NCBI GenBank assembly: GCA_036557665.1
Contig: DATBHG010000070.1
Location: 62,001 to 126,000 of the forward strand
DNA from: VAZQ01 sp036557665
GTDB lineage: Bacteria; Pseudomonadota; Alphaproteobacteria; Rhizobiales; Xanthobacteraceae
Length of the DNA stretch: 64,000 nucleotides
Direction: 5' to 3'
This document shows positions 26,064 to 34,404 of this stretch, piece by piece. Numbering within the stretch: position 1 is the stretch's first letter; each line of letters starts with the position of its first letter. The position numbers and the translations under genes were made by a program. A model generated the notes under the pieces. It did not search any database and had not been told where the DNA came from. It worked only from the letters and a program-made list of their open reading frames with translations.

Positions 26064-26417
26064 ATGGACCGCTTGCTGCATGCCGCCATCAACACCTGGC
26101 ATGGCCTGTGCGATATCGCCCGCACCGAGCCGGCCTTCCGCCAGGAGCTCGCCGCGCTCGTTGTGGCCTTGCCACTCGTATTTGTGATTGCCGCCGAGGC
26201 CTGGAAGCGCTTGCTTCTGATCGGGGTGTTGCTCCTCGTCCTCATCGTCGAGCTGTTGAACACGGCGATCGAGAAGCTCGCCGACCGAGTGTCGCGCGAG
26301 AGCGATGGCCAGATCCGCCGCGTCAAGGACATGGGCTCGGCGGCGGTGGGGTTGTCGCTCCTCTTGGCCGGCCTCGCATGGCTGCTCGCGCTCGCTGAGC
26401 GTCTTCGCTTGATTTGA
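26064..26417 (+). CDS. dgkA: Diacylglycerol kinase
   Basis: A 117-residue integral membrane kinase that phosphorylates diacylglycerol to phosphatidate, recycling lipid at the inner membrane. Three transmembrane helices are visible (about residues 30-50, 52-70, 95-113). The signature ELLNTAIEKLAD (catalytic Glu and metal site) and KDMGSAAV are intact, and length matches the family. It lies 56 bases before nadE on the same strand and may share its transcript. Confidence 0.95.
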   Translation: MDRLLHAAINTWHGLCDIARTEPAFRQELAALVVALPLVFVIAAEAWKRLLLIGVLLLVLIVELLNTAIEKLADRVSRESDGQIRRVKDMGSAAVGLSLLLAGLAWLLALAERLRLI

Positions 26418-26472
26418 TCGGCGGCAGAGCGCGCGGTTGGCGCAGGCGTGATGACGCGCTAGACCTAGCCGC

Positions 26473-28212
26473 ATGCGCTCGTTTCCCTCCGAGTCCCTGG
26501 CGATTGCAATCGCTCAGCTCAATCCCATCGTCGGCGACATCGCAGGCAACGCCGAAAAGGCGCGGCAGGCGCGTGCAGCGGCCGCGGGGCAGGGGGCTGA
26601 TCTGGTTGCGCTGCCGGAGCTCTTTCTTTCGGGCTACCCGCCTGAAGACCTCGTCCTCAAGCCTTCGTTGCAGGCCGCCTGTCGGGCAAGCATCGAGGAG
26701 CTTGCGCGGGAGACGGCCGATGGCGGTCCGGCCATGTTGATCGGTGCTCCCTGGCTCGAAGCCGGCAAGCTCTACAACAGCTACTGCTTTCTCGCCGAAG
26801 GCGAAATCTCTGCTGTGCGTTTCAAGGTCGATCTTCCCAATTACGGCGTATTCGATGAGAAGCGTGTCTTCGCGCCCGGGCCTCTGCCGGGCCCGATCAA
26901 TTTTCGTGGTATCCGCCTGGGCATCCCCATCTGTGAGGACATCTGGGGCACCGAGGTCGTGGAATGTCTTGCGGAAACCGGGGCGGAGTTGATGGTGGTC
27001 CCGAACGGGTCGCCTTATTGGCGCGAAAAAGACGAGGTGCGCCTCAACATCGCGGTTGCCCGGGTCACGGAGAGCGACTTGCCTCTCGTTTACGTCAATC
27101 AGATCGGCGGTCAGGACGAGCTCGTCTTCGACGGTGCTTCATTCGGGCTCCATGCCGATCGTTCGCTGGCGTTTCAACTCCCGGCGTTTCGCGAAACCGT
27201 GACCACACTGCATTGGCGGCGCACTGGGAACACGTGGTGGTGCAGCGACGGGCCCATCCATGCGCTCGAGCAGGGCGACAAGGCCGACTATCGCGCATGC
27301 GTGCTGGGGTTGCGCGACTATGTGAACAAAAGCGGTTTCAAAGGAGTGGTGCTCGGTCTCTCCGGCGGAATCGACTCAGCGCTGGTGGCGGCGCTCTCGG
27401 TCGATGCACTCGGTCCGCAGCGGGTGCGCTGCGTGATGCTGCCTTATCGCTTCACCTCACAACAGTCGCTTGACGATGCCTCCCAAGTCGCCGGGACCCT
27501 TGGAGTGCAATACGATGTGGTGCCGATCGAAACCGCGGTGCACGGTCTGGAAAAGGCCCTTGCCCCGGCATTCAAGGGGCAATCCTCGGACGTGACCGAG
27601 GAGAACCTGCAATCGCGCGCGCGCGGCACGATCCTCATGGCGCTATCGAACAAATTCGGTCTCATGGTCGTGACCACCGGCAACAAGTCGGAAATGTCGG
27701 TCGGTTATGCCACGCTCTACGGCGACATGAACGGTGGCTTCAATCCGATCAAGGACCTCTACAAGACGGAGGTCTATCGCTTGGCGCAGCTGCGCAATAG
27801 CTGGAAACCGGAGGACGCGTTGGGTCCGGACCGAGAGGTGATCCCGGCCAATATTCTCAACCGGGCCCCGACCGCCGAGTTGCGCGAGAACCAGACCGAC
27901 CAGGACGCGTTGCCGCCCTATGATGTGCTCGACGGCATCCTCGAGCGGCTGGTCGAGCGCGAGGAGCCGATCGCCAGGATCGTAGCTGAAGGTTTCAATC
28001 GCGATACCGCGGTGAAAGTAGAGCGCATGCTCAACCTCGCCGAATACAAACGGCGGCAGGCGGCGCCCGGCGTGAAGGTTACGCTGAAGAACTTCGGACG
28101 TGACCGCCGCTATCCCATCGTCAATCGCTTCCGGGATTCCGGCGCCCCATTGACGCAATCTGATTCGGCGCCGAGGGTGGTGCCCCAGCGGAGCGAAGCC
28201 TATGACGTCTGA
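26473..28212 (+). CDS. nadE: Glutamine-dependent NAD+ synthetase
   Basis: A 579-residue two-domain enzyme converting nicotinic acid adenine dinucleotide to NAD+ with ATP and glutamine. The N-terminal nitrilase-type glutaminase domain (residues ~8-250) has the triad Glu49 (LPELF), Lys118 (FKVDLPNYG) and Cys154 (ICEDIW). The C-terminal synthetase domain has the ATP-binding SGGIDSAL loop, TGNKSEMSVGYATLYGD and a late KRRQAAPGVK segment. Length and both active sites are complete. The last ~15 residues (after FRDSGAP) are variable in the family. Confidence 0.97.
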   Translation: MRSFPSESLAIAIAQLNPIVGDIAGNAEKARQARAAAAGQGADLVALPELFLSGYPPEDLVLKPSLQAACRASIEELARETADGGPAMLIGAPWLEAGKLYNSYCFLAEGEISAVRFKVDLPNYGVFDEKRVFAPGPLPGPINFRGIRLGIPICEDIWGTEVVECLAETGAELMVVPNGSPYWREKDEVRLNIAVARVTESDLPLVYVNQIGGQDELVFDGASFGLHADRSLAFQLPAFRETVTTLHWRRTGNTWWCSDGPIHALEQGDKADYRACVLGLRDYVNKSGFKGVVLGLSGGIDSALVAALSVDALGPQRVRCVMLPYRFTSQQSLDDASQVAGTLGVQYDVVPIETAVHGLEKALAPAFKGQSSDVTEENLQSRARGTILMALSNKFGLMVVTTGNKSEMSVGYATLYGDMNGGFNPIKDLYKTEVYRLAQLRNSWKPEDALGPDREVIPANILNRAPTAELRENQTDQDALPPYDVLDGILERLVEREEPIARIVAEGFNRDTAVKVERMLNLAEYKRRQAAPGVKVTLKNFGRDRRYPIVNRFRDSGAPLTQSDSAPRVVPQRSEAYDV

Positions 28213-28323
28213 ACGACATTTCCGTCGGCATGCGTGAGCGAAGCGACTTGTGGCGTTATGGCCTGATGAGCCGGGACGTTGCGCCGCTCATCCGCGCTGC
28301 CATGGCCAACAGCAGAACCTTCG

Positions 28324-28767
28324 ATGCAGCGCCAGATAAAGAGCGATAGGGAGCGGTTCGTCGGATCCTGGATACTCGTCTCTCTCACCTCCGGGGATGG
28401 CGGCAGCCACTACCTGCCCTACGGTCCCGATCCGAAGGGCGCCATGATGGTGGATGACAACGGCCGTTTCTCCATAACGGTCGTGCGCTCCGACCTGCCG
28501 AAATTTGCCTCGGGCAACCGCATGACGGGCACACCTGAGGAAAACAAGGCGGTTGTACAAGGCTGTATCGCTTATTTCGGAGCTTATAGCCGTGATGAGG
28601 AAACTCATGTGCTTACGGTCCACGTCGAGGGAAGCACGTTTCCCAATTTCGACTGCGGCACGCAGATCCGGATCCTTTCTTTCAACGGTGACGACGAGGT
28701 CACCTATTTCAACCCGACCCTGTCCATGGGAGGCAGCGCCAGAGCGATCTACCGGCGGGCTAAATGA
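28324..28767 (+). CDS. Lipocalin-like domain protein
   Basis: A 147-residue protein of the lipocalin-like (PF13924-type) family, small beta-barrels found beside catabolic genes; ligand or enzymatic role unknown. Visible features: FVGSWILVSLTS at the start, YGPDPKGAMMVDDNGRFSI, the CIAYFGAYSRDEET strand pair and a final GGSARAIYRRAK. No signal peptide. The frame extends upstream to a TTG at 28279, but ATG 28324 fits the family N-terminus better; neither has a strong ribosome site. It is 64 bases before the polysaccharide-deacetylase gene on the same strand. Confidence 0.78.
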   Translation: MQRQIKSDRERFVGSWILVSLTSGDGGSHYLPYGPDPKGAMMVDDNGRFSITVVRSDLPKFASGNRMTGTPEENKAVVQGCIAYFGAYSRDEETHVLTVHVEGSTFPNFDCGTQIRILSFNGDDEVTYFNPTLSMGGSARAIYRRAK

Positions 28768-28831
28768 TCCGAAGACGGTCCCCGGATATCGCTTCGCGCA
28801 TCCGGGCTGCGCAGGGGGAGCAACGCACGCG

Positions 28832-29710
28832 ATGACGGACGCTCCAACTCGCGCCGGATTCGCCTGGCCGCATCAGGCGCGAATTGCGGTCGTGGTGACG
28901 TGTCTGCTGGAGAGCTGGTCCGAGGGCAGGGGGCCGCCGTTCACGGTCCAGACCACCGCGCTGAAGCCGGGCACGCCGGACCGGGCGTCGATGACCTGGG
29001 GCACGTATGGGATACGTGCCGGCGTCTGGAGGCTGCTGAAAATCCTCGATGCGAACAAGGTACCGGCGACATTCGCCGCAAATGCGCGCGCGCTCGAGCT
29101 CGCTCCCGAGGCTGCCAGGCAGATCATCGCCTCGGGTCACGAAATCTGCGCCCACTCGTACCTGCAGGATATGATCCTGGCCTACCTCTCGCCCGAGGAG
29201 GAACGGGCCGTTATCCGCAAGAGCAAGGACCTGATAACAGAGATTTCAGGCGAGACGCCGAAGGGCTGGATCAGCCCGGTGCTCGCATCGACAGCGCACA
29301 CGGAAACCATTATCGCGGAGGAAGGCTTCCTCTGGTACGGCGATTACAACCATATCGACCTGCCTTTCTGTGTTCAGGTCGGATCGCGCACCCTTGTGGC
29401 GCTGCCGCATTCCGATTTCGCCGACCATCGCGTTCTGCGCGGCAATCCGAGGGACTGGTACGACGTCTACAAGGACACCTTCGATTATCTCCATCACCAC
29501 GAGCCGACGTCCTATCTGAACATCACCGTGCACTGTCATTTCGGCGGACGGCCGCTCATCGCCGCGCAGGTTGACCGCGTCCTCAAATACATTCGTGGGT
29601 TCCCCGATGTATGGATCGTACGTCATGACGAGCTGGCGCAGTGGATACGCGATCAGGGCGTTGTAGAGTGGGCCAATTCACAGCGCTTCTACCCGCCGCC
29701 CGGTTTGTAG
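28832..29710 (+). CDS. Polysaccharide deacetylase family (NodB-homology) protein
   Basis: A 292-residue cytoplasmic protein with a NodB-homology fold, close to the PuuE/allantoinase-like group acting on small amides instead of polysaccharide. Signs are the absence of a signal peptide, TWGTYGIRAGVWRLLKILD, PATFAANARALE, and the HEICAHSYLQD metal/His motif. The Asp normally opening motif 1 (TFDDG) is not evident; here the strand reads VVVTCLLESW. Substrate unknown. The ATG has GGGGGAG upstream at a long spacing. It probably forms a transcript with the lipocalin-like gene before it and the cupin after it. Confidence 0.83.
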   Translation: MTDAPTRAGFAWPHQARIAVVVTCLLESWSEGRGPPFTVQTTALKPGTPDRASMTWGTYGIRAGVWRLLKILDANKVPATFAANARALELAPEAARQIIASGHEICAHSYLQDMILAYLSPEEERAVIRKSKDLITEISGETPKGWISPVLASTAHTETIIAEEGFLWYGDYNHIDLPFCVQVGSRTLVALPHSDFADHRVLRGNPRDWYDVYKDTFDYLHHHEPTSYLNITVHCHFGGRPLIAAQVDRVLKYIRGFPDVWIVRHDELAQWIRDQGVVEWANSQRFYPPPGL

Positions 29711-29745
29711 TATTGTCCGGAAAAATCAATCGGAGGACGGCGCCA

Positions 29746-30303
29746 ATGTTCGATGTCGATCAATTCATCGCCGATTGTCGCGGTGCAATTGCGGCGGATA
29801 GGTCCCACAAGCTCGTCCGCGAGGTCGTTGCGCGTTCCGTGTCCGATCCCGCGGCCATCCTCAAGTGCTTGGGCGAGCCGAAAAAAGGCATGCTGCAGAC
29901 GCTTTACCGTTCCGATGACCTCACCATCCTCAACCTCGTCTGGGCGCCGTATATGACCCTGATGCCGCACAATCATCGAATGTGGGCCGTGATCGGCATC
30001 TATACCGGCCGGGAGGACAATATCTTCTGGCGCCGAGTTGCGGGTACTGAGGCTGGCAAGCTCGAAGCAGCGGGGGCGAAGGCGCTGAGCACGGGCGATG
30101 CCGAGCCCCTTGGGCACAGCATCATACACTCCGTCACCAATCCGATTCCGCGGCTCACCGCTGCCATTCACGTCTACGGAGGCGATTTCTTTGCTGCGGA
30201 GCGCAGTGAATGGGATCCGGAAACCCTGGTCGAGCAGCGCTGGGATCCCGAGCGCGCGGTGCGCCGATTCGAGGAGGCCAACAGGACGCTGGTGGCAAGC
30301 TGA
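29746..30303 (+). CDS. Cupin-fold metal-dependent enzyme-like protein (COG5553 type)
   Basis: A 185-residue double-stranded beta-helix protein related to cysteine-dioxygenase-like enzymes. The metal-binding region is visible in PYMTLMPHNHRMWAVIGIY (two His plus a following Glu in YTGREDN), and the third His in GHSIIHSVTNP. Function is not established; it is usually labelled as a predicted metal-dependent enzyme. The ATG at 29746 has a clear CGGAGGA site. It is 35 bases after the deacetylase-like gene and likely co-transcribed. Confidence 0.83.
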   Translation: MFDVDQFIADCRGAIAADRSHKLVREVVARSVSDPAAILKCLGEPKKGMLQTLYRSDDLTILNLVWAPYMTLMPHNHRMWAVIGIYTGREDNIFWRRVAGTEAGKLEAAGAKALSTGDAEPLGHSIIHSVTNPIPRLTAAIHVYGGDFFAAERSEWDPETLVEQRWDPERAVRRFEEANRTLVAS

Positions 30304-30406
30304 CCGTAATTGCGGCTGCTCGGTCCATCGTCATGCCTGCTAGGGGTGCGGGCGAGATCCCCCATGATGGATCAAGCGCTCGCCGCTCGGCCGGGGATCG
30401 CTTTAC

Positions 30407-31366
30407 ATGAGAATTTTTTTGCCGCTAGCGTTTATGATCTTGCTGGCGCCGGATGCGCCGGCGCAGAGCTGGCCGAGCCAGCCCGTCCATCTCATCGTTC
30501 CAGCCTCCCCCGGCAGCTCGCTCGACATAGTGGCCAGGATATTGGGTGAGCGGCTGCAGGCCCAGTGGAAGCAGCCCGTCGTGGTGGAGAGCAAGCCAGG
30601 GGCCGGGGGCATGCTCGGTATGAACGCGGTGGCCAAGGCGCCGGCAGACGGCCTCACTCTCGGAGTAGGTTTCAACGGACCGATTGCGATTGCGCCCCTT
30701 CTGTATCGCAAGATGGCCTACGACCCCGCCGAGGAGCTGGTCCCGGTGGTGTTGACAACGTCGCAGCCGAACTTGCTGGCGGTGGCAGCGGCCCATCCCG
30801 CAAACACTGTCGCAGAGCTCGTTGCCTGGGCGAAGCAGCAGGACGGCAAGCTCCTCTATGCGTCCGTGGGCAACGGAAGCTCCTCGCATCTGACCATGGA
30901 GCTGTTCAAACGCGCTGCCACCTTCGGGGGCACGCACGTGCCGTATCGAGGCTCGCCCCAAGCAGCGCTCTCCGTGGCGACCGGCGAAACCCATGCAATA
31001 TTCGCCGTCGAGCCGGCGCTGCTGCCGCTACTGCAAGCTGGAAGGTTGAAACTACTCGCCGCCACGAGCAACAAGCGCATGCCGCATCTGAGAGATCTGC
31101 CGACAATGGCCGAGTCGGGCTACCCCGAGGTTGTATCACTTGCCTGGAACGGGTTCTTCGCGCCTGCCGGCACGCCCACGACGGTGGTCGACAAAATCAA
31201 TGTCGACGTTAACGCGGCTTTGAACGAGCCATCGGCACGCGAGGCGCTGCTGAAACAGGGTTTGGTGCCGGGCGGACAAGCGCCCGCCGAGTTCAAGGCG
31301 CTCATCGAGGAGGAAAGCAGGAAATGGGCACCCATCGTGCGCGAAGCTCAAATCAAGCTCGATTGA
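30407..31366 (+). CDS. Tripartite tricarboxylate transporter receptor (TctC/Bug family), orphan
   Basis: A 319-residue periplasmic solute-binding protein of the Bug family, serving TctA/TctB carriers for citrate-like or aromatic acids. A Sec signal peptide ends near residue 19 (DAPAQS). Family marks: WPSQPVHLIVPASPGSSLDIVAR, PGAGGMLGMNAVAKAPADG, HVPYRGSPQAA and LPTMAESGYPEV. The ATG follows a GGGGA site. No TctA/TctB genes are near, which is common for this expanded family. The ligand cannot be read. Confidence 0.94.
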   Translation: MRIFLPLAFMILLAPDAPAQSWPSQPVHLIVPASPGSSLDIVARILGERLQAQWKQPVVVESKPGAGGMLGMNAVAKAPADGLTLGVGFNGPIAIAPLLYRKMAYDPAEELVPVVLTTSQPNLLAVAAAHPANTVAELVAWAKQQDGKLLYASVGNGSSSHLTMELFKRAATFGGTHVPYRGSPQAALSVATGETHAIFAVEPALLPLLQAGRLKLLAATSNKRMPHLRDLPTMAESGYPEVVSLAWNGFFAPAGTPTTVVDKINVDVNAALNEPSAREALLKQGLVPGGQAPAEFKALIEEESRKWAPIVREAQIKLD

Positions 31367-31537
31367 ACCATCCGTCTCCGTTCCGGAGAAAGCCGGGAGC
31401 GTAGACGTCAGGCGGCGAAACCTGGAAGCTGCTTCTCGATCCCGCGGGCCCGGAAAGCACCGCGGCAATGAGCAACAGATGTTTGGCTCCGCCGACGAGT
31501 GGGTGGGCGAAGCCAAAACCTGCTGTCCGCTTGGCTC

Positions 31538-32068
31538 CTACTTGTTGACCAGCGCAGCGCCGGCCATGCAGACCGCCTCGTCCTGCGAGCCGGTTCCGCC
31601 CGAGCAGCCGACCGCCCCGATGATCTTGCCGCCTTCGACCAACGGGATCCCGCCGCGCGAGGCGATGACATCATCGAGACTCAGGAGGTATTTGAGGTCG
31701 GCCTTCTGCACCGCGTCCTCCAACGCCTTGGTCGGGCGGCGGTACTTCACCGCCGCGCGCGCCTTGTGCTCCGCGATGGGGATCGAGGCGAGCTGCGCAT
31801 TGTCCATGCGCAGGAAGGTCACCAGATTGCCGCCGGAGTCGACCACGGCGATGTTCATCTGCCAGCCGCGCTTGTTGGATTCGGCGACCGCGGCCTGGAT
31901 TACCGAGTTGGCGCGTTCCGCCGTAATCGGCGATCCATAGGGAGTGCTGAAAGGCATCTTCTCAGGGACAGCGTCGAGATTCGGCGGTGCTGGTTGCTGG
32001 GCGCGCAGCCCGGTGGCAACCAGCACTGCCGCACCAACCAGCAGTGACGTCAGGATATGCCTCGGCAT
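31538..32068 (-). CDS. Secreted HbpS/GlcG-family protein
   Basis: A 176-residue exported protein with the HbpS/GlcG domain, which in some bacteria binds heme or cobalamin; role here unknown. A Sec signal peptide spans about residues 1-23 (LLVGAAVLVATGLRAQ). The domain shows NIAVVDSGGNLVTFLRMDNA, AEHKARAAVKYRRPT and GGKIIGAVGCSGG. ATG 32068 has a GGGAGGA site eight bases upstream, which decides the start. It is a second, intact and secreted member of the same family as the broken gene at 7.6 kb. It converges with the TctC gene. Confidence 0.9.
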   Translation of the reverse strand: MPRHILTSLLVGAAVLVATGLRAQQPAPPNLDAVPEKMPFSTPYGSPITAERANSVIQAAVAESNKRGWQMNIAVVDSGGNLVTFLRMDNAQLASIPIAEHKARAAVKYRRPTKALEDAVQKADLKYLLSLDDVIASRGGIPLVEGGKIIGAVGCSGGTGSQDEAVCMAGAALVNK

Positions 32069-32183
32069 CGTATTATCCTCCCACGCTGTCGCTGAGACAG
32101 CCAACACATGAGTTTAGGCGCGCCGTCGGAACAGCGCGCGCTGCCACTTTAAACAAGCATCTCTGAAGCCTCAACAGACAGGC

Positions 32184-32216
32184 CTGCCGAGAGACTGCCG
32201 AGAGACTGTCGAGAGT
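32184..32216 (+). repeat. Three tandem 11-base units
   Basis: TGCCGAGAGAC is repeated twice exactly (32184-32194 and 32195-32205), followed by a degenerate third copy (TGTCGAGAGTA, 32206-32216). It sits in the 301-base region between the divergent secreted HbpS/GlcG gene and the 131-aa membrane protein gene. One unit per helical turn would suit stacked binding of a regulator, but replication slippage alone would also explain it. Confidence 0.7.
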
Positions 32217-32369
32217 AGCTTGCACGAGCGCAGCAGCATGGCGGGCCTGTGGGAAAGAGCCTCGGATGTTGAGGCACTCGTGCGCCTGCCGAGTCCCGGA
32301 TTGAACCGATCTGCCTTCGAGCACGACTAATGAACGTTCGGCGTCGGGCCGTTAACGGGGGGCTTTGAC

Positions 32370-32765
32370 TTGCGTTCCGGCAGGGTGCGATCGGTTGATT
32401 CTGGGACGGCTGCAGGATTTGCGGTCTTCCTCGGGCTCTACGCGGTTGTGGCTGCTGGCTTCTATTGGTTAATGCAGCCGGCAGTGATGCAAAACCGGGG
32501 AGTGGCTGCGTATCAGCCCCCACCCAAGGCGGTGGTGAGCTATGTGCCGTGGGTGCCTCCAGCCCCGTCGGACACCGATACCCCGATAGTAGTGGCGCGG
32601 CCGGCCCCCGAGGCGGACCAGAGCAACGTCACACCACCGAAAACCGAAACCAAAACCCAGGAAGTGCGGCGAGCCGTCCCGCGAGAACGCCGCGTCAGGG
32701 CCCGACCGGCGCCGAGATACGGCTACGACGTAGGACGCGCGTTCGCCTTCCGACCCTGGTTCTGA
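32370..32765 (+). CDS. Predicted membrane protein with proline-rich, basic tail
   Basis: A 131-residue protein of unknown function. One transmembrane helix lies near residues 14-35 (AAGFAVFLGLYAVVAAGFYWLM). A proline-rich stretch follows (QPPPKAVV, PWVPPAPSD), and the C-terminus is Arg-rich (RRAVPRERRVRARPAPR) ending FAFRPWF. A single-pass inner-membrane protein with a periplasmic tail is the likely layout. The start is TTG at 32370 after a GGGGGG stretch; the start is not secure. No family was recognised. Confidence 0.55.
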   Translation: MRSGRVRSVDSGTAAGFAVFLGLYAVVAAGFYWLMQPAVMQNRGVAAYQPPPKAVVSYVPWVPPAPSDTDTPIVVARPAPEADQSNVTPPKTETKTQEVRRAVPRERRVRARPAPRYGYDVGRAFAFRPWF

Positions 32766-32823
32766 TCGGGTCCCGAGCTCAGCAATTATGATCGGGTGCT
32801 GACGGCGCTTGCCCCTTACGCCC

Positions 32824-34149
32824 TCAATCGTCGTATTCCATTGAGATATCCCGGCCGGTGTAGTCGGGCATGAACGCTGCCGAGACCAGGCTTACCACCG
32901 CACAAGCAAGGATGTAGACCGCGATCGCGTATCCCGACTTGTAGGCCGCAAACAGTGCCGTGGCGATCAGCGGCGCCGGTCCGCCGGCGATGAGGGAGGC
33001 GAGCTGATAACCGAGGGAGGAGCCGCTGTAGCGCAATCGCGGCGTAAACGCCTCGGCTATGAGCGCTGCCTGCGGGCCGTATTGGATGTCGTGCGGGATC
33101 AACGAAAGCACGATGGCTAAGTACACCACCCATGGAATCGCGGTGTCCACCATTCCGAAATACAGGAACCCGAACACGCCGACAGTTGCGGCCCCGATCA
33201 GGTACATGTTCCTGCGTCCGATCCGATCGGAAAGGTGACCCGCTATGGGGATGGTGAAGAAAGACACGAAAGCTGCAGTCATGACCGCAGCCAAAATCAG
33301 ATCACGCGACATTTTGAGGGTGCCCACCGCATAGGCAAAGATGAATGCGGTGAAGATGTAGAAAGGGGCCTGCTCTGCCATGCGCAGGAGCGCGGCAAGA
33401 ATGATCTCTTTCGGCTGCTTCTTTATCACCTCCACCAGGGGTGCGCGCTCGATTTTCTGGTTGCTCACGAGCTGGCGGAAGACCGGCGTCTCCAAGATAC
33501 CGAGACGGATCCACAAGCCGACGCCTACCAGAACGATCGAGATGGCAAATGGAATTCGCCATCCCCATACTGCGAACTGATCTCCGGACCATGCACTGAA
33601 CGCAAGCACGGCAAGGTTCGACAAGAACAGCCCGCAAGGCACGCCGAATTGCGGCCATGAAGCCACCAGACCGCGCTCGCCATGATGCCGCGACCATTCC
33701 ATTGCCAGGAGCACCGAGCCGCCCCATTCGCCTCCGACACCGATGCCCTGGATCATGCGCAAAACAGTCAGGATGACCGCGCCCCAGATCCCGATCTCGG
33801 CATATGTCGGCACGAACGCGACCAGGAACGTCGCTATCCCCATCAACAGGAGCGTAGCGATCAGCGTCGCCTTGCGGCCGATGCGATCGCCATAATGGCC
33901 GAAGATGGCGGCGCCGATTGGCCGGCCGACAAAGCCGATGAAATAGGTGCCGAAGGCTGCAAGCGTCGCAGTGAGCGGATCCTCGTTGGGGAAATAAAGC
34001 TTGCCGAAGATCAGGCCGGCCGCGGTGCCATACAGGAAAAAGTCGTACCACTCGATGGTCGTACCGATGGTCGAGGCAATAATGGCCTTGCGCAGATGCG
34101 AGCTGTGCTCGGACGGGGACAGCGTCGCAGAGGTCGTTGCCGTGGCCAT
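32824..34149 (-). CDS. MFS transporter (metabolite:H+ symporter, ShiA/ProP-like)
   Basis: A 441-residue major-facilitator carrier of the metabolite:proton symporter group (shikimate, proline/betaine, citrate or alpha-ketoglutarate-type). Twelve hydrophobic segments are present; the group marks are TIEWYDFFLYG in TM1, GHYGDRIGRKATL in loop 2-3, QGIGVGGEWGGSVLL in TM4 and GHLSDRIGRR in loop 8-9. ATG 34149 has a GAGGAGG site six bases upstream, which rules out the longer frame from 34191. A 13-base tandem repeat lies just beyond that site. Substrate is likely a carboxylate, by family. Confidence 0.93.
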   Translation of the reverse strand: MATATTSATLSPSEHSSHLRKAIIASTIGTTIEWYDFFLYGTAAGLIFGKLYFPNEDPLTATLAAFGTYFIGFVGRPIGAAIFGHYGDRIGRKATLIATLLLMGIATFLVAFVPTYAEIGIWGAVILTVLRMIQGIGVGGEWGGSVLLAMEWSRHHGERGLVASWPQFGVPCGLFLSNLAVLAFSAWSGDQFAVWGWRIPFAISIVLVGVGLWIRLGILETPVFRQLVSNQKIERAPLVEVIKKQPKEIILAALLRMAEQAPFYIFTAFIFAYAVGTLKMSRDLILAAVMTAAFVSFFTIPIAGHLSDRIGRRNMYLIGAATVGVFGFLYFGMVDTAIPWVVYLAIVLSLIPHDIQYGPQAALIAEAFTPRLRYSGSSLGYQLASLIAGGPAPLIATALFAAYKSGYAIAVYILACAVVSLVSAAFMPDYTGRDISMEYDD

Positions 34150-34161
34150 CGAAGCCTCCTC

Positions 34162-34213
34162 GCGATTTCCCTTGGCAATTTCCCTTAGCAATTTCCCTTG
34201 GCGATTTCCCTGC
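34162..34213 (-). repeat. Four tandem 13-base units in the leader of the MFS gene
   Basis: Four contiguous 13-base units (plus strand GCGATTTCCCTTG, GCAATTTCCCTTA, GCAATTTCCCTTG, GCGATTTCCCTGC) at 34162-34174, 34175-34187, 34188-34200 and 34201-34213. On the coding strand each unit contains AAGGGAAA, and the array ends about five bases before the ribosome site of the MFS gene. Copy-number change would alter leader length or spacing to the promoter. Confidence 0.85.
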
Positions 34214-34404
34214 CTTGGGATGGCTCTAGCGGCCTTTCCCCGTAATGAGCATAGTGCAACCCGAATTCCGCTCCAAGAGGTTGTGTGCCGATGCAGCGCA
34301 TGCGTTGCTTGGCTTGCAGCTCGCGAAAAGCTCGGGTGCCTCTGGGGTTTGACGCGGGCGCCAACCTGGGTTGAAAGTCGGCGTGGGCGCGGACGAGGTC
34401 AGAT

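Noticed and set aside
24941..26332. A 463-codon minus-strand frame opposite the outer-membrane protein and dgkA
   Set aside because: Both plus-strand genes are supported by signal peptide or family signature; the antisense translation has no motif.
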